From: Prevotella sp.
GTDB lineage: Bacteria > Bacteroidota > Bacteroidia > Bacteroidales > Bacteroidaceae
Assembly (NCBI GenBank): GCA_016291595.1
Contig: JAEEXN010000008.1
Location: 1-57,865 of the forward strand
Reading direction: 5' to 3'
Length of the DNA stretch: 57,865 nucleotides
In this document: positions 43,379-52,942 of the stretch, one piece after another
Layout: every line of letters starts with the position of its first letter
Position numbering within the stretch: position 1 is the first letter of the stretch
Position numbers and translations under genes: made by a program
The notes under the pieces: model-generated
What the model was told of the DNA's origin: nothing
Database searches by the model: none
The model's input: only the letters and a program-made list of their open reading frames with translations

Positions 43379-44575
43379 TTAAATACCCAGCTTCTTGCGG
43401 ATATCCTTTGGAATGGCATTCTTGTTAACCATGTAGTCCATGGTGTTGGCAGCAATGAAAGCCTTGGTCATATACCAAATGCCCTTAAACTCGCCGGCCT
43501 CGCCCCAAGAGTTCTTCACCATGTAGTACTCTTTGCCGTACTGGTCTTTGGCAATACCGTAAATCAGCATTCCGTGGTCATCGGTAAGCTCCCAGTTGTC
43601 GTAACGCTCCTGACGCAACTCCTGTGTGGGAACAATCTCTGGAACTTTGCATCCCAGTGAGTCGAGCATGCCTTTCTTGGCTGTAGCAGAGAGTTTCAGC
43701 CAACGTGCCATATCGCTACCAGTCAGGCTCTGAGCTTTTTCGTCAGTAGCATAGGCAAGACCCTGACGGGTGAAACCCTGCTCAGAAACGTCGCCGCCCC
43801 ATGCTACAGTGTAACCTTGCATCACGGCATTGTCGATGATACGCATCATCTCGTCCATAGGAACATTCCATGACGGACCATTGCGCCAGTTGTCCTGAAC
43901 CTCAACCGGGAACTCGGTATAGAAAGGACGGTGTGTAAACGAAGTAATGCTTACATAGTCGTCCATATTCAGGCCGAGACTGGCAGCGAACGACATTGGA
44001 GTGTATTTCTTTCCCTCGTAAGTGAACTCTTCGGGGCACTCGCCGAGATAAGCATCGAGAATACCCTGCAATCCAAGCTTCCACTGGTTGCTGATTTTCT
44101 TTGCCTTGTTCTTGGCTACAGCGTCAACATATGGAGACATCAACGAGAAAAACTCGTTAAAGTTGTTCAAAGAGTCACCATACAAACTGCCTGGGAATGG
44201 CATAGCATCCTCTGGGCAGATACCGTAGTTCTTCAGTGCATAATACACGTCGTAAGCTGAACCACCCTGTGCAAACTGGCAGTCACCATGCAGACGAACC
44301 ACCTGAATAGCGCGGTCCATGTAAGTCTTGTTGGCTACAAAGCTCTCGCAAAGGTCGTAGGTCTTACCGCTCTTCTTCAGAATCTCAGCCTCGAAATAGG
44401 AGAGGGTAGAGTAGTCCCAGCACGTGCCGCTGCGGCTTTGGTTTTTGATACTTGTAATTTTGTTCTCTTTTACAACAGTGAAGACGGGCTTGTTAGGATT
44501 TTCCTTCTTCTTGTCCTGTGCGTTTGCGCCAATGGCTACTAAGGCCACAAGCGCCATCAAAAATAGTTTTTTCAT
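43379..44575 (-). CDS. Exported C1-family aminopeptidase (bleomycin-hydrolase type)
   Basis: A 398-residue exported papain-like cysteine peptidase resembling PepC. The signal peptide is MKKLFLMALVALVAIGANAQ. The oxyanion Gln46 and nucleophile Cys52 lie in NQSRSGTCWDYS; the catalytic His is in DDHGMLIYG and the Asn in VKNSWGE near the C-terminus. PepC enzymes remove N-terminal residues from peptides; the signal peptide suggests a periplasmic role here. It lies 52 bases behind the M24 aminopeptidase gene, with which it is probably cotranscribed. Confidence 0.88.
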   Translation of the reverse strand: MKKLFLMALVALVAIGANAQDKKKENPNKPVFTVVKENKITSIKNQSRSGTCWDYSTLSYFEAEILKKSGKTYDLCESFVANKTYMDRAIQVVRLHGDCQFAQGGSAYDVYYALKNYGICPEDAMPFPGSLYGDSLNNFNEFFSLMSPYVDAVAKNKAKKISNQWKLGLQGILDAYLGECPEEFTYEGKKYTPMSFAASLGLNMDDYVSITSFTHRPFYTEFPVEVQDNWRNGPSWNVPMDEMMRIIDNAVMQGYTVAWGGDVSEQGFTRQGLAYATDEKAQSLTGSDMARWLKLSATAKKGMLDSLGCKVPEIVPTQELRQERYDNWELTDDHGMLIYGIAKDQYGKEYYMVKNSWGEAGEFKGIWYMTKAFIAANTMDYMVNKNAIPKDIRKKLGI

Positions 44576-44627
44576 TGTGAGTTTTATTATTTTATGAGTT
44601 TATGATTTTCACTATTACTATTGTGCA

Positions 44628-46025
44628 CTAGTTCTGCGCCATGAACTCTTCCACATCCTTCGGGTGGTACGGAATGCGGTTCTGCCCAAGGAAACGGCAA
44701 CCGTCTTTCGTTATCAGAATGTCGTCCTCGATGCGGATACCGCCAAAGTCCTTATAGGTCTCTAACTTGTCAAAGTTCAAGAACTCTGCACAATGTCCGC
44801 TGGCACGCCAGTCGTCAATCAGTGCCGGAATGAAGTATATACCTGGTTCGTCGGTTACCACGAACCCTTCTTCTAATCGGCGTCCCATGCGCAGGCAATT
44901 CGTGCCAAACTGTTCTAGGTTCGGGCGAGTCTCAGCGTCGAAACCGACATATCGCTGATCTAGTCCTTCCATATCGTGTACGTCCATTCCCATCATGTGA
45001 CCTAGTCCGTGAGGCAGGAACATGGCATGAGCGCCTGCACGTACAGCCTCTTCTGTGTCACCTTTCATCAGCCCGAGTTCTTTCAGTTTATCAGTCATCA
45101 GACGGCACACGGCAAAGTGAACGTCCATGTACTTTACGCCAGGCTTGGCAACTTCAAGGGCATAATCATGACATGCCTCGACAATGGAATAAATCTCCAG
45201 TTGGCGTTGCGAGTATTTTCCGCTCACAGGCATTGTGCGGGTATGGTCGGAGCAATAGTCGTCGAGTTCACAACCGGCATCACAGAGTGCCAAACGACCA
45301 GCTTCAAGTTTGGCTCCCGAGGGGTTGCCATGCATGATTTCTCCATGCTGGCTAAAGATGGTGGCAAAGCTGTTACCGTTGGCCAGTGAGTTGGCGATGC
45401 CGTCCACTTGTCCGCCGATATATCTCTCAGTAATGCCCGGCTTGATCAGACGTTGTGCCGTGGTGTGCATCATGTAGCCCACGTCACATGCCCTTTCAAT
45501 TGCCTCAATCTCCTGCGGCTCTTTGGTTGAGCGCATCTTCACCACAGCCATAATCAGGTCCATTGAGGCAGCAGCTTTCTGCTCATTGGGGTGAATGCCC
45601 AGCAAATCCATAATCTGAATCTTCGTATCGTAGCGGTATGGAGGCAGGAAATGTATTTTCTGCCCTTTTTCGCAGGCTTTGTCACATATGCTCTTCAATT
45701 CATTCATTGGTGCAGTGGCATTGACGCCCACTTGTGCGGCAAGGTCGCTGACACAATCCACCGATCCGTACCAAACAATATCCTCAATGTCTATATCGTT
45801 GCCGATTAAAATTTCACGGTCGTTGTCGATGTCAATGACTCCCACCAGACCATCGCGATGCTGGCCAAAATAGTATATAAACGAAGAGTCCTGACGGAAC
45901 GGGAAATAGGCATTGTTGGGATAGTTCTTTGGTGCTTCATTGTTTCCAAACAGAACTATCAATCCGCTTTTCACGAGTTTCTTCAGTTCGCTGCGGCGGC
46001 GAACGTATGTGTCTTTACTGAACAT
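44628..46025 (-). CDS. Aminopeptidase P family protein (M24B)
   Basis: A 465-residue cytoplasmic metallopeptidase that removes N-terminal residues next to proline. The N-terminal creatinase-like domain covers about residues 1-170. The pita-bread catalytic domain shows the metal ligands: Asp in CDAGCELDDYCSDHTR, His in FLPHGLGHMMGMDVHD, Glu in TDEPGIYF and Glu in GGIRIEDD. There is no signal peptide. -7 element TATCTTTG (minus, 46075-46068) lies 43 bases upstream. Together with the C1 enzyme it suggests peptide catabolism. Confidence 0.92.
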   Translation of the reverse strand: MFSKDTYVRRRSELKKLVKSGLIVLFGNNEAPKNYPNNAYFPFRQDSSFIYYFGQHRDGLVGVIDIDNDREILIGNDIDIEDIVWYGSVDCVSDLAAQVGVNATAPMNELKSICDKACEKGQKIHFLPPYRYDTKIQIMDLLGIHPNEQKAAASMDLIMAVVKMRSTKEPQEIEAIERACDVGYMMHTTAQRLIKPGITERYIGGQVDGIANSLANGNSFATIFSQHGEIMHGNPSGAKLEAGRLALCDAGCELDDYCSDHTRTMPVSGKYSQRQLEIYSIVEACHDYALEVAKPGVKYMDVHFAVCRLMTDKLKELGLMKGDTEEAVRAGAHAMFLPHGLGHMMGMDVHDMEGLDQRYVGFDAETRPNLEQFGTNCLRMGRRLEEGFVVTDEPGIYFIPALIDDWRASGHCAEFLNFDKLETYKDFGGIRIEDDILITKDGCRFLGQNRIPYHPKDVEEFMAQN

Positions 46026-46067
46026 CTCTGGCTTAAAATATTAGATGGTTTTACATGTTTTGTGCCA

Positions 46068-46075
46068 CAAAGATA
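46068..46075 (-). promoter_or_regulatory. -7 element of the M24 aminopeptidase gene
   Basis: TATCTTTG on the minus strand, 43 bases before the start; -33 unclear. Confidence 0.5.
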
Positions 46076-46126
46076 CAAATAATATGATAAAACTGTACCT
46101 ACTTGGCGTAATTTTAATATTTTATA

Positions 46127-46172
46127 ATAAAAAAGCAAGGGCATTGCTTACAAAATGTCCTTGCTTTTGATT
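46127..46172 (-). terminator. Terminator after the DUF805 gene
   Basis: AAGCAAGG (46133-46140) pairs with CCTTGCTT (46159-46166); the stem continues inwards with a G-U pair. On the minus strand it is followed by TTTTTTA. Confidence 0.8.
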
Positions 46173-46188
46173 AAGCACCTATTGTAGT

Positions 46189-46989
46189 TTAGTCCTTCTT
46201 AATGGCATCTTTCGCCTTTTCCACAGCATCTTCGGCTGCTTCCTTCACGCCATCGGCCATCTCCTTCATTTTGTCGACAGCGTCACCAGCGATGTCCTTT
46301 GCCTTATCGACGGTATCGCCCGCAAAGTCTTTTGCTTTGTCGACAGCGTCATCAGCGAAATCCTTTGCTTTGTCGAAAGCATCGTCGGCAACGTCCTGGG
46401 CCTTGCCCGTCATTTCGTCAATCTTGTCCCCCATGTTATCAATAGCCTTGTCAAGGTCGGATTTCTGATAAGCCTCACCTTTTACGTGGTCCTCCACCAC
46501 ATTATATTTGGGCGACTTGCCCCATTTATTGGGCTCAACCTTGCTGTCCTGGCAGAAGAACACCAGCAGAACGATGCTAAGTACCAACGTCACCAGATAT
46601 AGAATAATCAGCAGCGGGTTTGTGAAGATTCTCATTAATGCCTTAATACTCACCATCTCTCCACCGTCGAATGCTGAAAACAGCATCGACATGTAGTAAT
46701 ATGAGGTTATCATACTAAGCACAATGCAGGCAATCAGCCACCATCCATTACGGCCCGTATCGTGAAGGCGGCGGATGCCCAGTGGAATCATTATCAGGCT
46801 CACAACAAATCCTAATAATTGTCCGATAATCGGAATCAGATTCAGCACACATGATACTATCGCAGCACATAACACGCACCACCAGAACTCAGAACGGCGT
46901 GAGCGTCCCTTCCAATCAATCAGTTTTCCTTTGGCTTCTTGCAGCGCCTCTACGAAAGTCAGCTGCGGACTAGCAATCACTTTACTCAT
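46189..46989 (-). CDS. DUF805 membrane protein with LEA-like 11-residue-repeat tail
   Basis: A 266-residue protein from ATG 46989 (MSKVIASPQLTF). The first 150 residues are a DUF805 membrane domain: the WKGRSRRSEFWW opening, about four membrane segments and the IRRLHDTGRNGWW signature. Residues 180-266 are a long soluble tail of 11-residue repeats of the form DKAKDFADDAV (206-216, 217-227, 228-238 and degenerate neighbours), predicted to be amphipathic helix like group 3 LEA or apolipoprotein repeats. The function of neither part is established here. It follows trmD on the same strand. Confidence 0.82.
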   Translation of the reverse strand: MSKVIASPQLTFVEALQEAKGKLIDWKGRSRRSEFWWCVLCAAIVSCVLNLIPIIGQLLGFVVSLIMIPLGIRRLHDTGRNGWWLIACIVLSMITSYYYMSMLFSAFDGGEMVSIKALMRIFTNPLLIILYLVTLVLSIVLLVFFCQDSKVEPNKWGKSPKYNVVEDHVKGEAYQKSDLDKAIDNMGDKIDEMTGKAQDVADDAFDKAKDFADDAVDKAKDFAGDTVDKAKDIAGDAVDKMKEMADGVKEAAEDAVEKAKDAIKKD

Positions 46990-47057
46990 AATATTATCAT
47001 TTTTGTTTGGTTTGAAATTCATTGCAATGATTCATGAGCACAGCCTGTTAAGGATGA

Positions 47058-47732
47058 TTATTTCAATAGGTCAGGGCGCAGGCGGCGCGTGCGTTCCAGC
47101 GCCTGTTCCATCTCCCATTCCTTGATTTTGGCCTCATGGCCGCTCAGCAGAACGTCGGGAACCTTCCAACCCTTATAGTCTGCGGGGCGAGTATAGATGG
47201 GGGCTGCAAGTAAATCGTCCTGAAAACAGTCTGAGAGCGCACTCTGCTCGTCGCTAATAACTCCTGGGACAATGCGCACAATGGCATCGGTCATCACTGC
47301 AGCAGCCAGTTCTCCGCCCGTCAGTACATAATCGCCAATAGATATCTCACGCGTAATTAGATGATCGCGTATGCGCTGGTCAATGCCCTTGTAGTGCCCG
47401 CAGAGAATGATGATATTGCCTTTGAGCGATAAGTCATTTGCAACATGTTGGTCAAATCTCTCGCCGTCAGGTGAGGTGAAAATCACCTCATCGTACTCTC
47501 GTTCCGCCTTCAGGGCTGATATACACGTCTCAATGGGCTGACATTTCATTACCATCCCGGCAAAGCCGCCATAAGGATAGTCGTCCACGCGCCTCCACTT
47601 GTCATCAGTATAGTCGCGCAGGTTATGTAAGTGTATTTCCACTAGTCCTTTCTTTTGAGCTCGCGCCAAAATGGATTCATTGATGAATCCCTCCAGCATC
47701 TCCGGCAATACGGTAATAATATCTATTCTCAT
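47058..47732 (-). CDS. trmD: tRNA (guanine-N1)-methyltransferase
   Basis: Methylates G37 of tRNAs with S-adenosylmethionine to prevent frameshifting. The 224 residues show the SPOUT trefoil-knot signature: [15 protein letters not shown] near residue 113, then [15 protein letters not shown] near 130. The start fits the family opening [13 protein letters not shown]. The -7 element (TATTTTTG, minus 47748-47741) ends 8 bases before the ATG, so its own transcript is almost leaderless; a repeat element further upstream points towards it. Confidence 0.95.
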   Translation of the reverse strand: MRIDIITVLPEMLEGFINESILARAQKKGLVEIHLHNLRDYTDDKWRRVDDYPYGGFAGMVMKCQPIETCISALKAEREYDEVIFTSPDGERFDQHVANDLSLKGNIIILCGHYKGIDQRIRDHLITREISIGDYVLTGGELAAAVMTDAIVRIVPGVISDEQSALSDCFQDDLLAAPIYTRPADYKGWKVPDVLLSGHEAKIKEWEMEQALERTRRLRPDLLK

Positions 47733-47740
47733 ACTATTTG

Positions 47741-47748
47741 CAAAAATA
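47741..47748 (-). promoter_or_regulatory. trmD -7 element, near-leaderless
   Basis: TATTTTTG-CA on the minus strand, ending 8 bases before the trmD ATG. Confidence 0.45.
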
Positions 47749-47975
47749 GTAAAGAATTCTTATATGAGAGCGAAAAGTCAATTAAAAAAACTAAAAAACT
47801 ATGGCAGTATCTCGATAGTTACATACTCCAAGTTTTGAGTAGTAAGAAAACTGATCACTAATTATTTATGGAACCGTATACGATTTGTCTCTTTTTGAGT
47901 CGTTAGCAGCCCTACAGCCAAAAAAGCCAACAAACATATTTGCTAGGGCAACGTTCTTTGTATTCATCCCTTCAG

Positions 47976-48207
47976 GTACCATCAGGCATGTTTTGAGGTA
48001 CATTCGGTCATTGTTCAGGGTACCATTAAGCACAACTTGGAAGCTATCACTGCAGTGAAAGGATTCTCTCACTCCAGTGATAGCTCTCTCTCACTTTAGT
48101 GATAGGACCCTCTCACTAAAGTGATAGTTTTTAAAAAGTGTTAATTGGTGTTTTTGAAAACCTTCTACACAGCAGGGTATAATGAAGGATATTCTTTTGC
48201 AAAGATA
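47976..48207 (-). repeat. 22-bp-period repeat element, copy 2
   Basis: GTACC units begin at 47976, 47998 and 48020; palindromes TCACT-NN-AGTGA begin at 48047, 48069, 48091 and 48113, all 22 bases apart. AAAGTGTTAAT, GAAAACCTTCTAC and TTTTGCAAAGATACAAA blocks follow as in copy 1. The centre dinucleotides of the palindromes differ (GC, CC, TT, AA) while the arms are kept. The -7 box TATCTTTG (minus, 48207-48200) is present but the -33 TTTG of copy 1 is not. It points towards trmD. Confidence 0.85.
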
Positions 48208-48462
48208 CAAAAAAATATGGCAATTACCTACGATTTGATTCTATTTTTGTTTTATCCGGCCATGTGTGTCAAATAATATATATTTTCTATTTATTCGTTT
48301 CAAATTACTTTCTTGTTGTTTACGATGTCATAGATTGCCTTGTGACACAGCAGAAATGCTAAGAATCCTTGTTGGATGAATGATAGCTATACTTCTACGC
48401 CATGTCTTATGGGTTTTTCGAAAGCAAGGCAAAAACAAATGCGAGCTGACTCCTAACAGAAA
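48208..48462. other. Spacer, nothing recognised
   Basis: AT-rich sequence between repeat copy 2 and the stop of the C69 dipeptidase gene; no gene, repeat or clear terminator is seen. Confidence 0.4.
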
Positions 48463-50166
48463 TTATTTCTTCGCTTTAGGTCGCAAGTAGCGGTCGCCAG
48501 TTGTCTCAACGATTTGGCGTTGCACCTGAGGAGAATAGCCGGGACGTTCCACTTTTTGGCCACGTCCGTAGGGAGTGCGCAAGAAATGACCGTCTTTCTC
48601 TGGCTTAACCACCTGGTCGTTATACTTTACAATCATGTGCCATGCCATCTGTTGCCAGCGGTTGAGCATCTGACGTGCGGTCTGGTCGCTTACCTGAGTG
48701 AGGTACTCAATACCTTTGGCGCGGTCTTCAGCCAGCAGACTAACCGCCTTGGCTTCTACCTCAGGCATCATGGCAGCATAACTGTCGTCGAGCGAATCAC
48801 GAACCTGCTTTAGTTCGGGATATAATTGTGAGTAGCGCGGATAAACCATATTGGCCACCCAGTTGCATACCCAAAAGGCGCTCTGCATGGAAAATGTCAC
48901 ATCGTCTGCACGACCGTCCATGAGGTAGGGATCCGGCACGTGGCTGATGCTGCAAAAAACAGGTGTCTGGGCGGTCATATTAGCCTCGTCGTTGCCGAAC
49001 CACATAATGCCGCCTACCTCACGTGGCAGCCAGGAACGCATTTGGCAGACCCACGTAAAGGCTGACTGGAAGGTTGAGAGCAGCCGCTCATTGAAATAGC
49101 TATTACCGTCGACACTGAAGGTGGCGGTAGGTGGACGGTAGGGTGATGCCCACTGGCCTTGAGTGAGATCTCGGTCGGGGGCAAAGGGTGTCCCCTCGTA
49201 ATGGTCGCGCATGGCCTCTTGAACGTCACGCAGAGTCAGTTTACGATCTGGTATCATGTAAAGAGGCATAGGCTCTACATCGTCTTTCTTCCCTTCCACG
49301 AAGTCAAAATAGCGCATGGCATCATGGCAGAAGCGGTTGAAAAAAGTCCATACACGAGCCTCGCACATGCGACGGCCGCTGAACTTGAGTGGATTGTATG
49401 CCTCGCGGAAGCTGAACTCCTCGTCCTTGCCGCTGAAGCGTCCTGACTGGCGTGCGAACTTGATGACATTCTTGCTGTACATCACGTCGAGCACCGATGG
49501 GTTATCGTACGGACGTGGCTTCTCATTCACTTTGGCCAGCCGGTAGCCTTTACCAATGATACGTGTGATGCGGCTTTGGTTTGCATGACCGCTGATGGCA
49601 TTGTCGGGAATCCTGACAGCAGCCCAGACTGCCTTCTTTGTGCCAGGACCGCAACTGATTGTTTCCATGATCCAGACTTCGTTTGCATCACACACGCTAA
49701 ATGACTCACCTTGTCCCACATAGCCATAATTATCAGCCAACTCGCCCATAATCTGAATGGCCTCACGTGCTGTCTTAGCCCGTTGCAAAGCCACTCCCAT
49801 CATCGTGGGATAGTCCATGGTGGCAGTTGAGTCCTGTAGTCCTTTCTCTACGTTAAAGGTACTCTCACCGATAGCCACTTGCCATTCGTTGATGTTGCCA
49901 ACTACATGATAAGTGTGGGCAGCTTCGGGTATCTGGCCGTGCGGGATGCGCGAGTAATAATTGGCTACTTGCCGCATGGCATTGGGTTGATGGTCAGCAG
50001 CAGGATAGAAAGGAATCCCGAAATACAAGCCGTACGAGTCGCAGGCATAGGTACACATGACACTACCGTCGACTGAGGCGTTCCTGCCTACGATGAGGTT
50101 GGTGCAGGCTTTTGATGTTACATATGCGGGAAGGCAGATGAGCAGGGTGAGAAAAGCTTTTTTCAT
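48463..50166 (-). CDS. Exported C69-family dipeptidase
   Basis: A 567-residue N-terminal-nucleophile hydrolase of the PepDA type. Residues 1-20 form a signal peptide and Cys21 (KACTNLIVGRNAS) would be both the processed N-terminus and the nucleophile, as in the family. Later conserved stretches include GESTFNVEKG near 100, SFSVCDANEVWIMET near 158 and VGGIMWFGNDEAN near 385. It hydrolyses dipeptides with broad specificity. It is the last gene of a run behind two BPL-N genes (38-base gap), all exported, which suggests a shared periplasmic substrate route. Confidence 0.88.
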   Translation of the reverse strand: MKKAFLTLLICLPAYVTSKACTNLIVGRNASVDGSVMCTYACDSYGLYFGIPFYPAADHQPNAMRQVANYYSRIPHGQIPEAAHTYHVVGNINEWQVAIGESTFNVEKGLQDSTATMDYPTMMGVALQRAKTAREAIQIMGELADNYGYVGQGESFSVCDANEVWIMETISCGPGTKKAVWAAVRIPDNAISGHANQSRITRIIGKGYRLAKVNEKPRPYDNPSVLDVMYSKNVIKFARQSGRFSGKDEEFSFREAYNPLKFSGRRMCEARVWTFFNRFCHDAMRYFDFVEGKKDDVEPMPLYMIPDRKLTLRDVQEAMRDHYEGTPFAPDRDLTQGQWASPYRPPTATFSVDGNSYFNERLLSTFQSAFTWVCQMRSWLPREVGGIMWFGNDEANMTAQTPVFCSISHVPDPYLMDGRADDVTFSMQSAFWVCNWVANMVYPRYSQLYPELKQVRDSLDDSYAAMMPEVEAKAVSLLAEDRAKGIEYLTQVSDQTARQMLNRWQQMAWHMIVKYNDQVVKPEKDGHFLRTPYGRGQKVERPGYSPQVQRQIVETTGDRYLRPKAKK

Positions 50167-50204
50167 AATGTTGAGGGAAAAGGCTTTTATATGATGTAAA
50201 GGCT

Positions 50205-51545
50205 TTATTGAATAGGTTGTTTAGGGATAGCGGTCACATAAATCTCGTAAGGTACGCCATTCAATACATCAATACGTCCGCTGTACTGAGTACCATATCG
50301 TGTCTGACGGGCAGTTACAGTGGTGTTGCAGAACACGGAGGCGTACATAGTACCTGTCTGAGGATGGACGATGACAAGTTGCTTGTCAACACCTAAATGA
50401 AGATCGCTGTACTCAGCTTCGTCCTTAAAAGCTAACGTATGGCTATCAGCTAAAAGATACAAGTCAAACTTGTCGGAACCAGAAACAGACGACAAAGCAA
50501 TCTTCAGTGTATCTGTTCCATCGGGAACTTGGATGGTGAAATGATGGTACTGCTTATCGCCAATACGTGTAAAGGCAGGATTGTTGTCGTGGGTATAGCA
50601 AGTCATTCGTCGCTTTTCACCAATCTTGAGCTCGCCCTTAATGGTGGGCTTGCCGACTCCATCCATGGCATATTTAAGCATAGCTGCCGTTAGTTCCAGC
50701 CGCGGACCTTCCTCTGCATACTCGGGATGGCTTCCGCAGAGTACGATACGTCCTGACTGCTCACAGGCTTTGTAAGCCCAAATAACAGGCTCGCCAACGA
50801 TGTTACGCTTGGGTTCGCCGCCAGGAGTAGAGTAGCGTGCCAACACCTCAGTTCCTTGGGGGCAGCGATAAGTCATGTTGCCGTAGCATCCGCCATTGTG
50901 GCGCACACTGTCTATGCTCATGCGGTGACCATAATGATAGTAATTCAACAAAGGCGATCCAGGTTCAATGTCAATATCAGTCCACGACTTCTCCAATCCA
51001 GTGCCCGTGGTGAAACCGGGCCAGATGCCCAGATAAAGGTCTGTTGGTGCTTCCTCCTTATCGGGCAGTTTAGTTCCCAGTGAGGCTATGAATGCTCCAG
51101 CACATGAACCGACATAACCACCGCCATTGGCAACAAACATGCGGTAGTTTTTCCGCCCTTGCTCACCCAATGTGCCTCCATGCGCCTTTGCCCTTCCACC
51201 GTTCATGTACACGACACGAAAGCGTGGAGCACCGTCGGGATATAACAGGATGCCGTTCTCGTCGATAGCACTACCACAAATCAATTGGTTCTGCATGATG
51301 GTGTCTGCATCAGTAAAAGAGAATTTCTCGGTATAGCTATGGGGTGTGGAGATGAAACTTTCCATCGTGAAGTCTGCTAGTCGTGAAGCTGCCAGGTCGA
51401 CACGTGAGGTAAGCATCATACCACTGTCCATAAATAGGTCTTTATAGAAACCTTTCTGTTTCTGTTGGGCGTAGCTGGTGATGAACAATGCTTGACAAAT
51501 GACAGGAGCCAGTAGCCTGAGTATGTTTTGATAGTTGTATCTCAT
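50205..51545 (-). CDS. Exported BPL-N/GATase1-like protein with C-terminal PPC-type domain (paralogue 2)
   Basis: A 446-residue exported protein. A hydrophobic N-terminus ends at SYAQ. A class I glutamine-amidotransferase-like domain of the BPL-N type follows, with the nucleophile elbow VGSCAGAF (Cys148) and later GSHPEYAEEGPR, where the His of the triad would be. The last ~110 residues look like a pre-peptidase C-terminal beta-sandwich (HHFTIQVPDGTD, VDKQLVIVHPQTGTMYASV). The next gene upstream is a clear paralogue. Enzymatic activity is unknown; the fold and the conserved Cys suggest a hydrolase or amidase. Confidence 0.8.
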   Translation of the reverse strand: MRYNYQNILRLLAPVICQALFITSYAQQKQKGFYKDLFMDSGMMLTSRVDLAASRLADFTMESFISTPHSYTEKFSFTDADTIMQNQLICGSAIDENGILLYPDGAPRFRVVYMNGGRAKAHGGTLGEQGRKNYRMFVANGGGYVGSCAGAFIASLGTKLPDKEEAPTDLYLGIWPGFTTGTGLEKSWTDIDIEPGSPLLNYYHYGHRMSIDSVRHNGGCYGNMTYRCPQGTEVLARYSTPGGEPKRNIVGEPVIWAYKACEQSGRIVLCGSHPEYAEEGPRLELTAAMLKYAMDGVGKPTIKGELKIGEKRRMTCYTHDNNPAFTRIGDKQYHHFTIQVPDGTDTLKIALSSVSGSDKFDLYLLADSHTLAFKDEAEYSDLHLGVDKQLVIVHPQTGTMYASVFCNTTVTARQTRYGTQYSGRIDVLNGVPYEIYVTAIPKQPIQ

Positions 51546-51598
51546 GATAATACTTTAACCAGTTGATGTTATGAGTGATTTGAATCGCGGATAATGAA

Positions 51599-52885
51599 TT
51601 ATTTGATTTCAGCTTTGATGGTGTAAGGAACACCGTTCAGCACATCCGTGCGTCCTGTGTATTGTGTTCCATAGGCTGTCATTATGGTATCGACAGTAGT
51701 GGCACAATGAACCGACACATACATTGTTCCGGCTTTTGGATTTTTAATGACCAGTTGCTTGTCTGCATTCAGGGCGACCTGCTTATATTCGGCATTGTCG
51801 ATAAAAGCGAAGTCGCCAGGATTGGCACACAAATACATGACTACATCCTCATAGCCCATTAACGATTTTAGTGTCAGCCGCAATTCTTTGGCTTGCTTGG
51901 GTACTTGTACAGTGAAATGATGATACTGCTTATCACCAATGCGTGTGAAAGCAGGGATGTTATCGTGCGTATGGCGATCCATTACACGCTCTTCTCCGTT
52001 TTTCAGTTCTCCTTTGACAGTAGGATCGCCATTTCCCTCAAGCGCATATTGCACCATGGCGCACATCAAGTCAAGTCGCTCACCAGTTCTCACGTTTTCA
52101 GGATGGGAACCGCAAGGAACAATGCGGCCAGAGTAACGGTCAGCCTTATATGCCCAAATGGCAATCTCATTCTGGATTTCACGCTTCACATTGATGCCAT
52201 GTGTGTCGTAACGAGCCAGTATCTCAGTGCCTGCAGGCCACATCTCTTTGGTGTAAGCGAATGCACCGTTGTTGTGATATACGCTGTCAACGAAACGGTC
52301 ACCACCGAAGGCGTAGTATTTGAGCAGAGGAGACTTCTTCTCTATGCTGATACCAGTTGGGGTATCAGAGAGTTTTGTGCCGCGGCATAATCCCGGCCAT
52401 ATTCCCAAGTATGTCTCACGTAATGTCAAACTGTCTTCCATCACGCCACGGCTGGTGATGTAGCATCCAGCGCAAGACCCAACAAAACTTCCGCCGTTGG
52501 CAACAAACTTTCTAATGTTATTACGGCCACGCTCGCCCAAAGTCTTGCCATGTGCTCCAGCAAGTCCTCCATGAAGGAATACCATACGGAAACGGGGCTC
52601 ACCGTCAGGATAGAGCAAGATGCCGTTCTCGTCAATCGTACTGCCACTGAAGCATTGTTCCTGCAACAGCGTGTCCATGCTCGTATAGTCTTTCAGCTTT
52701 TTAGCTGACATGAACACTTCCATCTGTAACCCCAATACTCGGGCAGAGGGTAGATCTGCACGTGATGACAATCTCATGCCACCGTCAACAAATACATCTT
52801 TGTAATAACCCTTGGTGTTGTTCTGTGCGTAAAGGAACAATGAAGCCAGAAAACAGAATATAAATATCTTGATTCTTTTATTCAT
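51599..52885 (-). CDS. Exported BPL-N/GATase1-like protein with C-terminal PPC-type domain (paralogue 1)
   Basis: A 428-residue exported protein with signal peptide MNKRIKIFIFCFLASLFLYA and the same architecture as its downstream neighbour: shared DENGILLYPDG, RKFVANGG and VGSCAG (nucleophile Cys138), GSHPENVRTGER, THDNIPAFTRIGDKQYHHFT and NAVLNGVPYT-like ending. The pair is a tandem duplication. It has a good promoter in the spacer after the gltS part (52911-52942), so it opens a BPL-N/BPL-N/C69 transcription unit. Substrate unknown; isopeptide or gamma-glutamyl bonds are a reasonable guess from the neighbours. Confidence 0.8.
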   Translation of the reverse strand: MNKRIKIFIFCFLASLFLYAQNNTKGYYKDVFVDGGMRLSSRADLPSARVLGLQMEVFMSAKKLKDYTSMDTLLQEQCFSGSTIDENGILLYPDGEPRFRMVFLHGGLAGAHGKTLGERGRNNIRKFVANGGSFVGSCAGCYITSRGVMEDSLTLRETYLGIWPGLCRGTKLSDTPTGISIEKKSPLLKYYAFGGDRFVDSVYHNNGAFAYTKEMWPAGTEILARYDTHGINVKREIQNEIAIWAYKADRYSGRIVPCGSHPENVRTGERLDLMCAMVQYALEGNGDPTVKGELKNGEERVMDRHTHDNIPAFTRIGDKQYHHFTVQVPKQAKELRLTLKSLMGYEDVVMYLCANPGDFAFIDNAEYKQVALNADKQLVIKNPKAGTMYVSVHCATTVDTIMTAYGTQYTGRTDVLNGVPYTIKAEIK

Positions 52886-52910
52886 AGCATATTGGTTTTA
52901 TTCTCAATGA

Positions 52911-52942
52911 CAAAGATACGAAATAATGGTAAAATGTCCAAA
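52911..52942 (-). promoter_or_regulatory. Promoter of the BPL-N/BPL-N/C69 unit
   Basis: On the minus strand TTTG (52942-52939), 20 bases, TATCTTTG (52918-52911). The -33 box touches the stop codon of the gltS part. Confidence 0.65.

Noticed and set aside
47866..48072. 68-codon minus-strand frame over repeat copy 2
   Set aside because: It merely translates the GTACC units (repeated ValPro/GlyThr words); copy 1 has stops at the corresponding place, so coding is not conserved.
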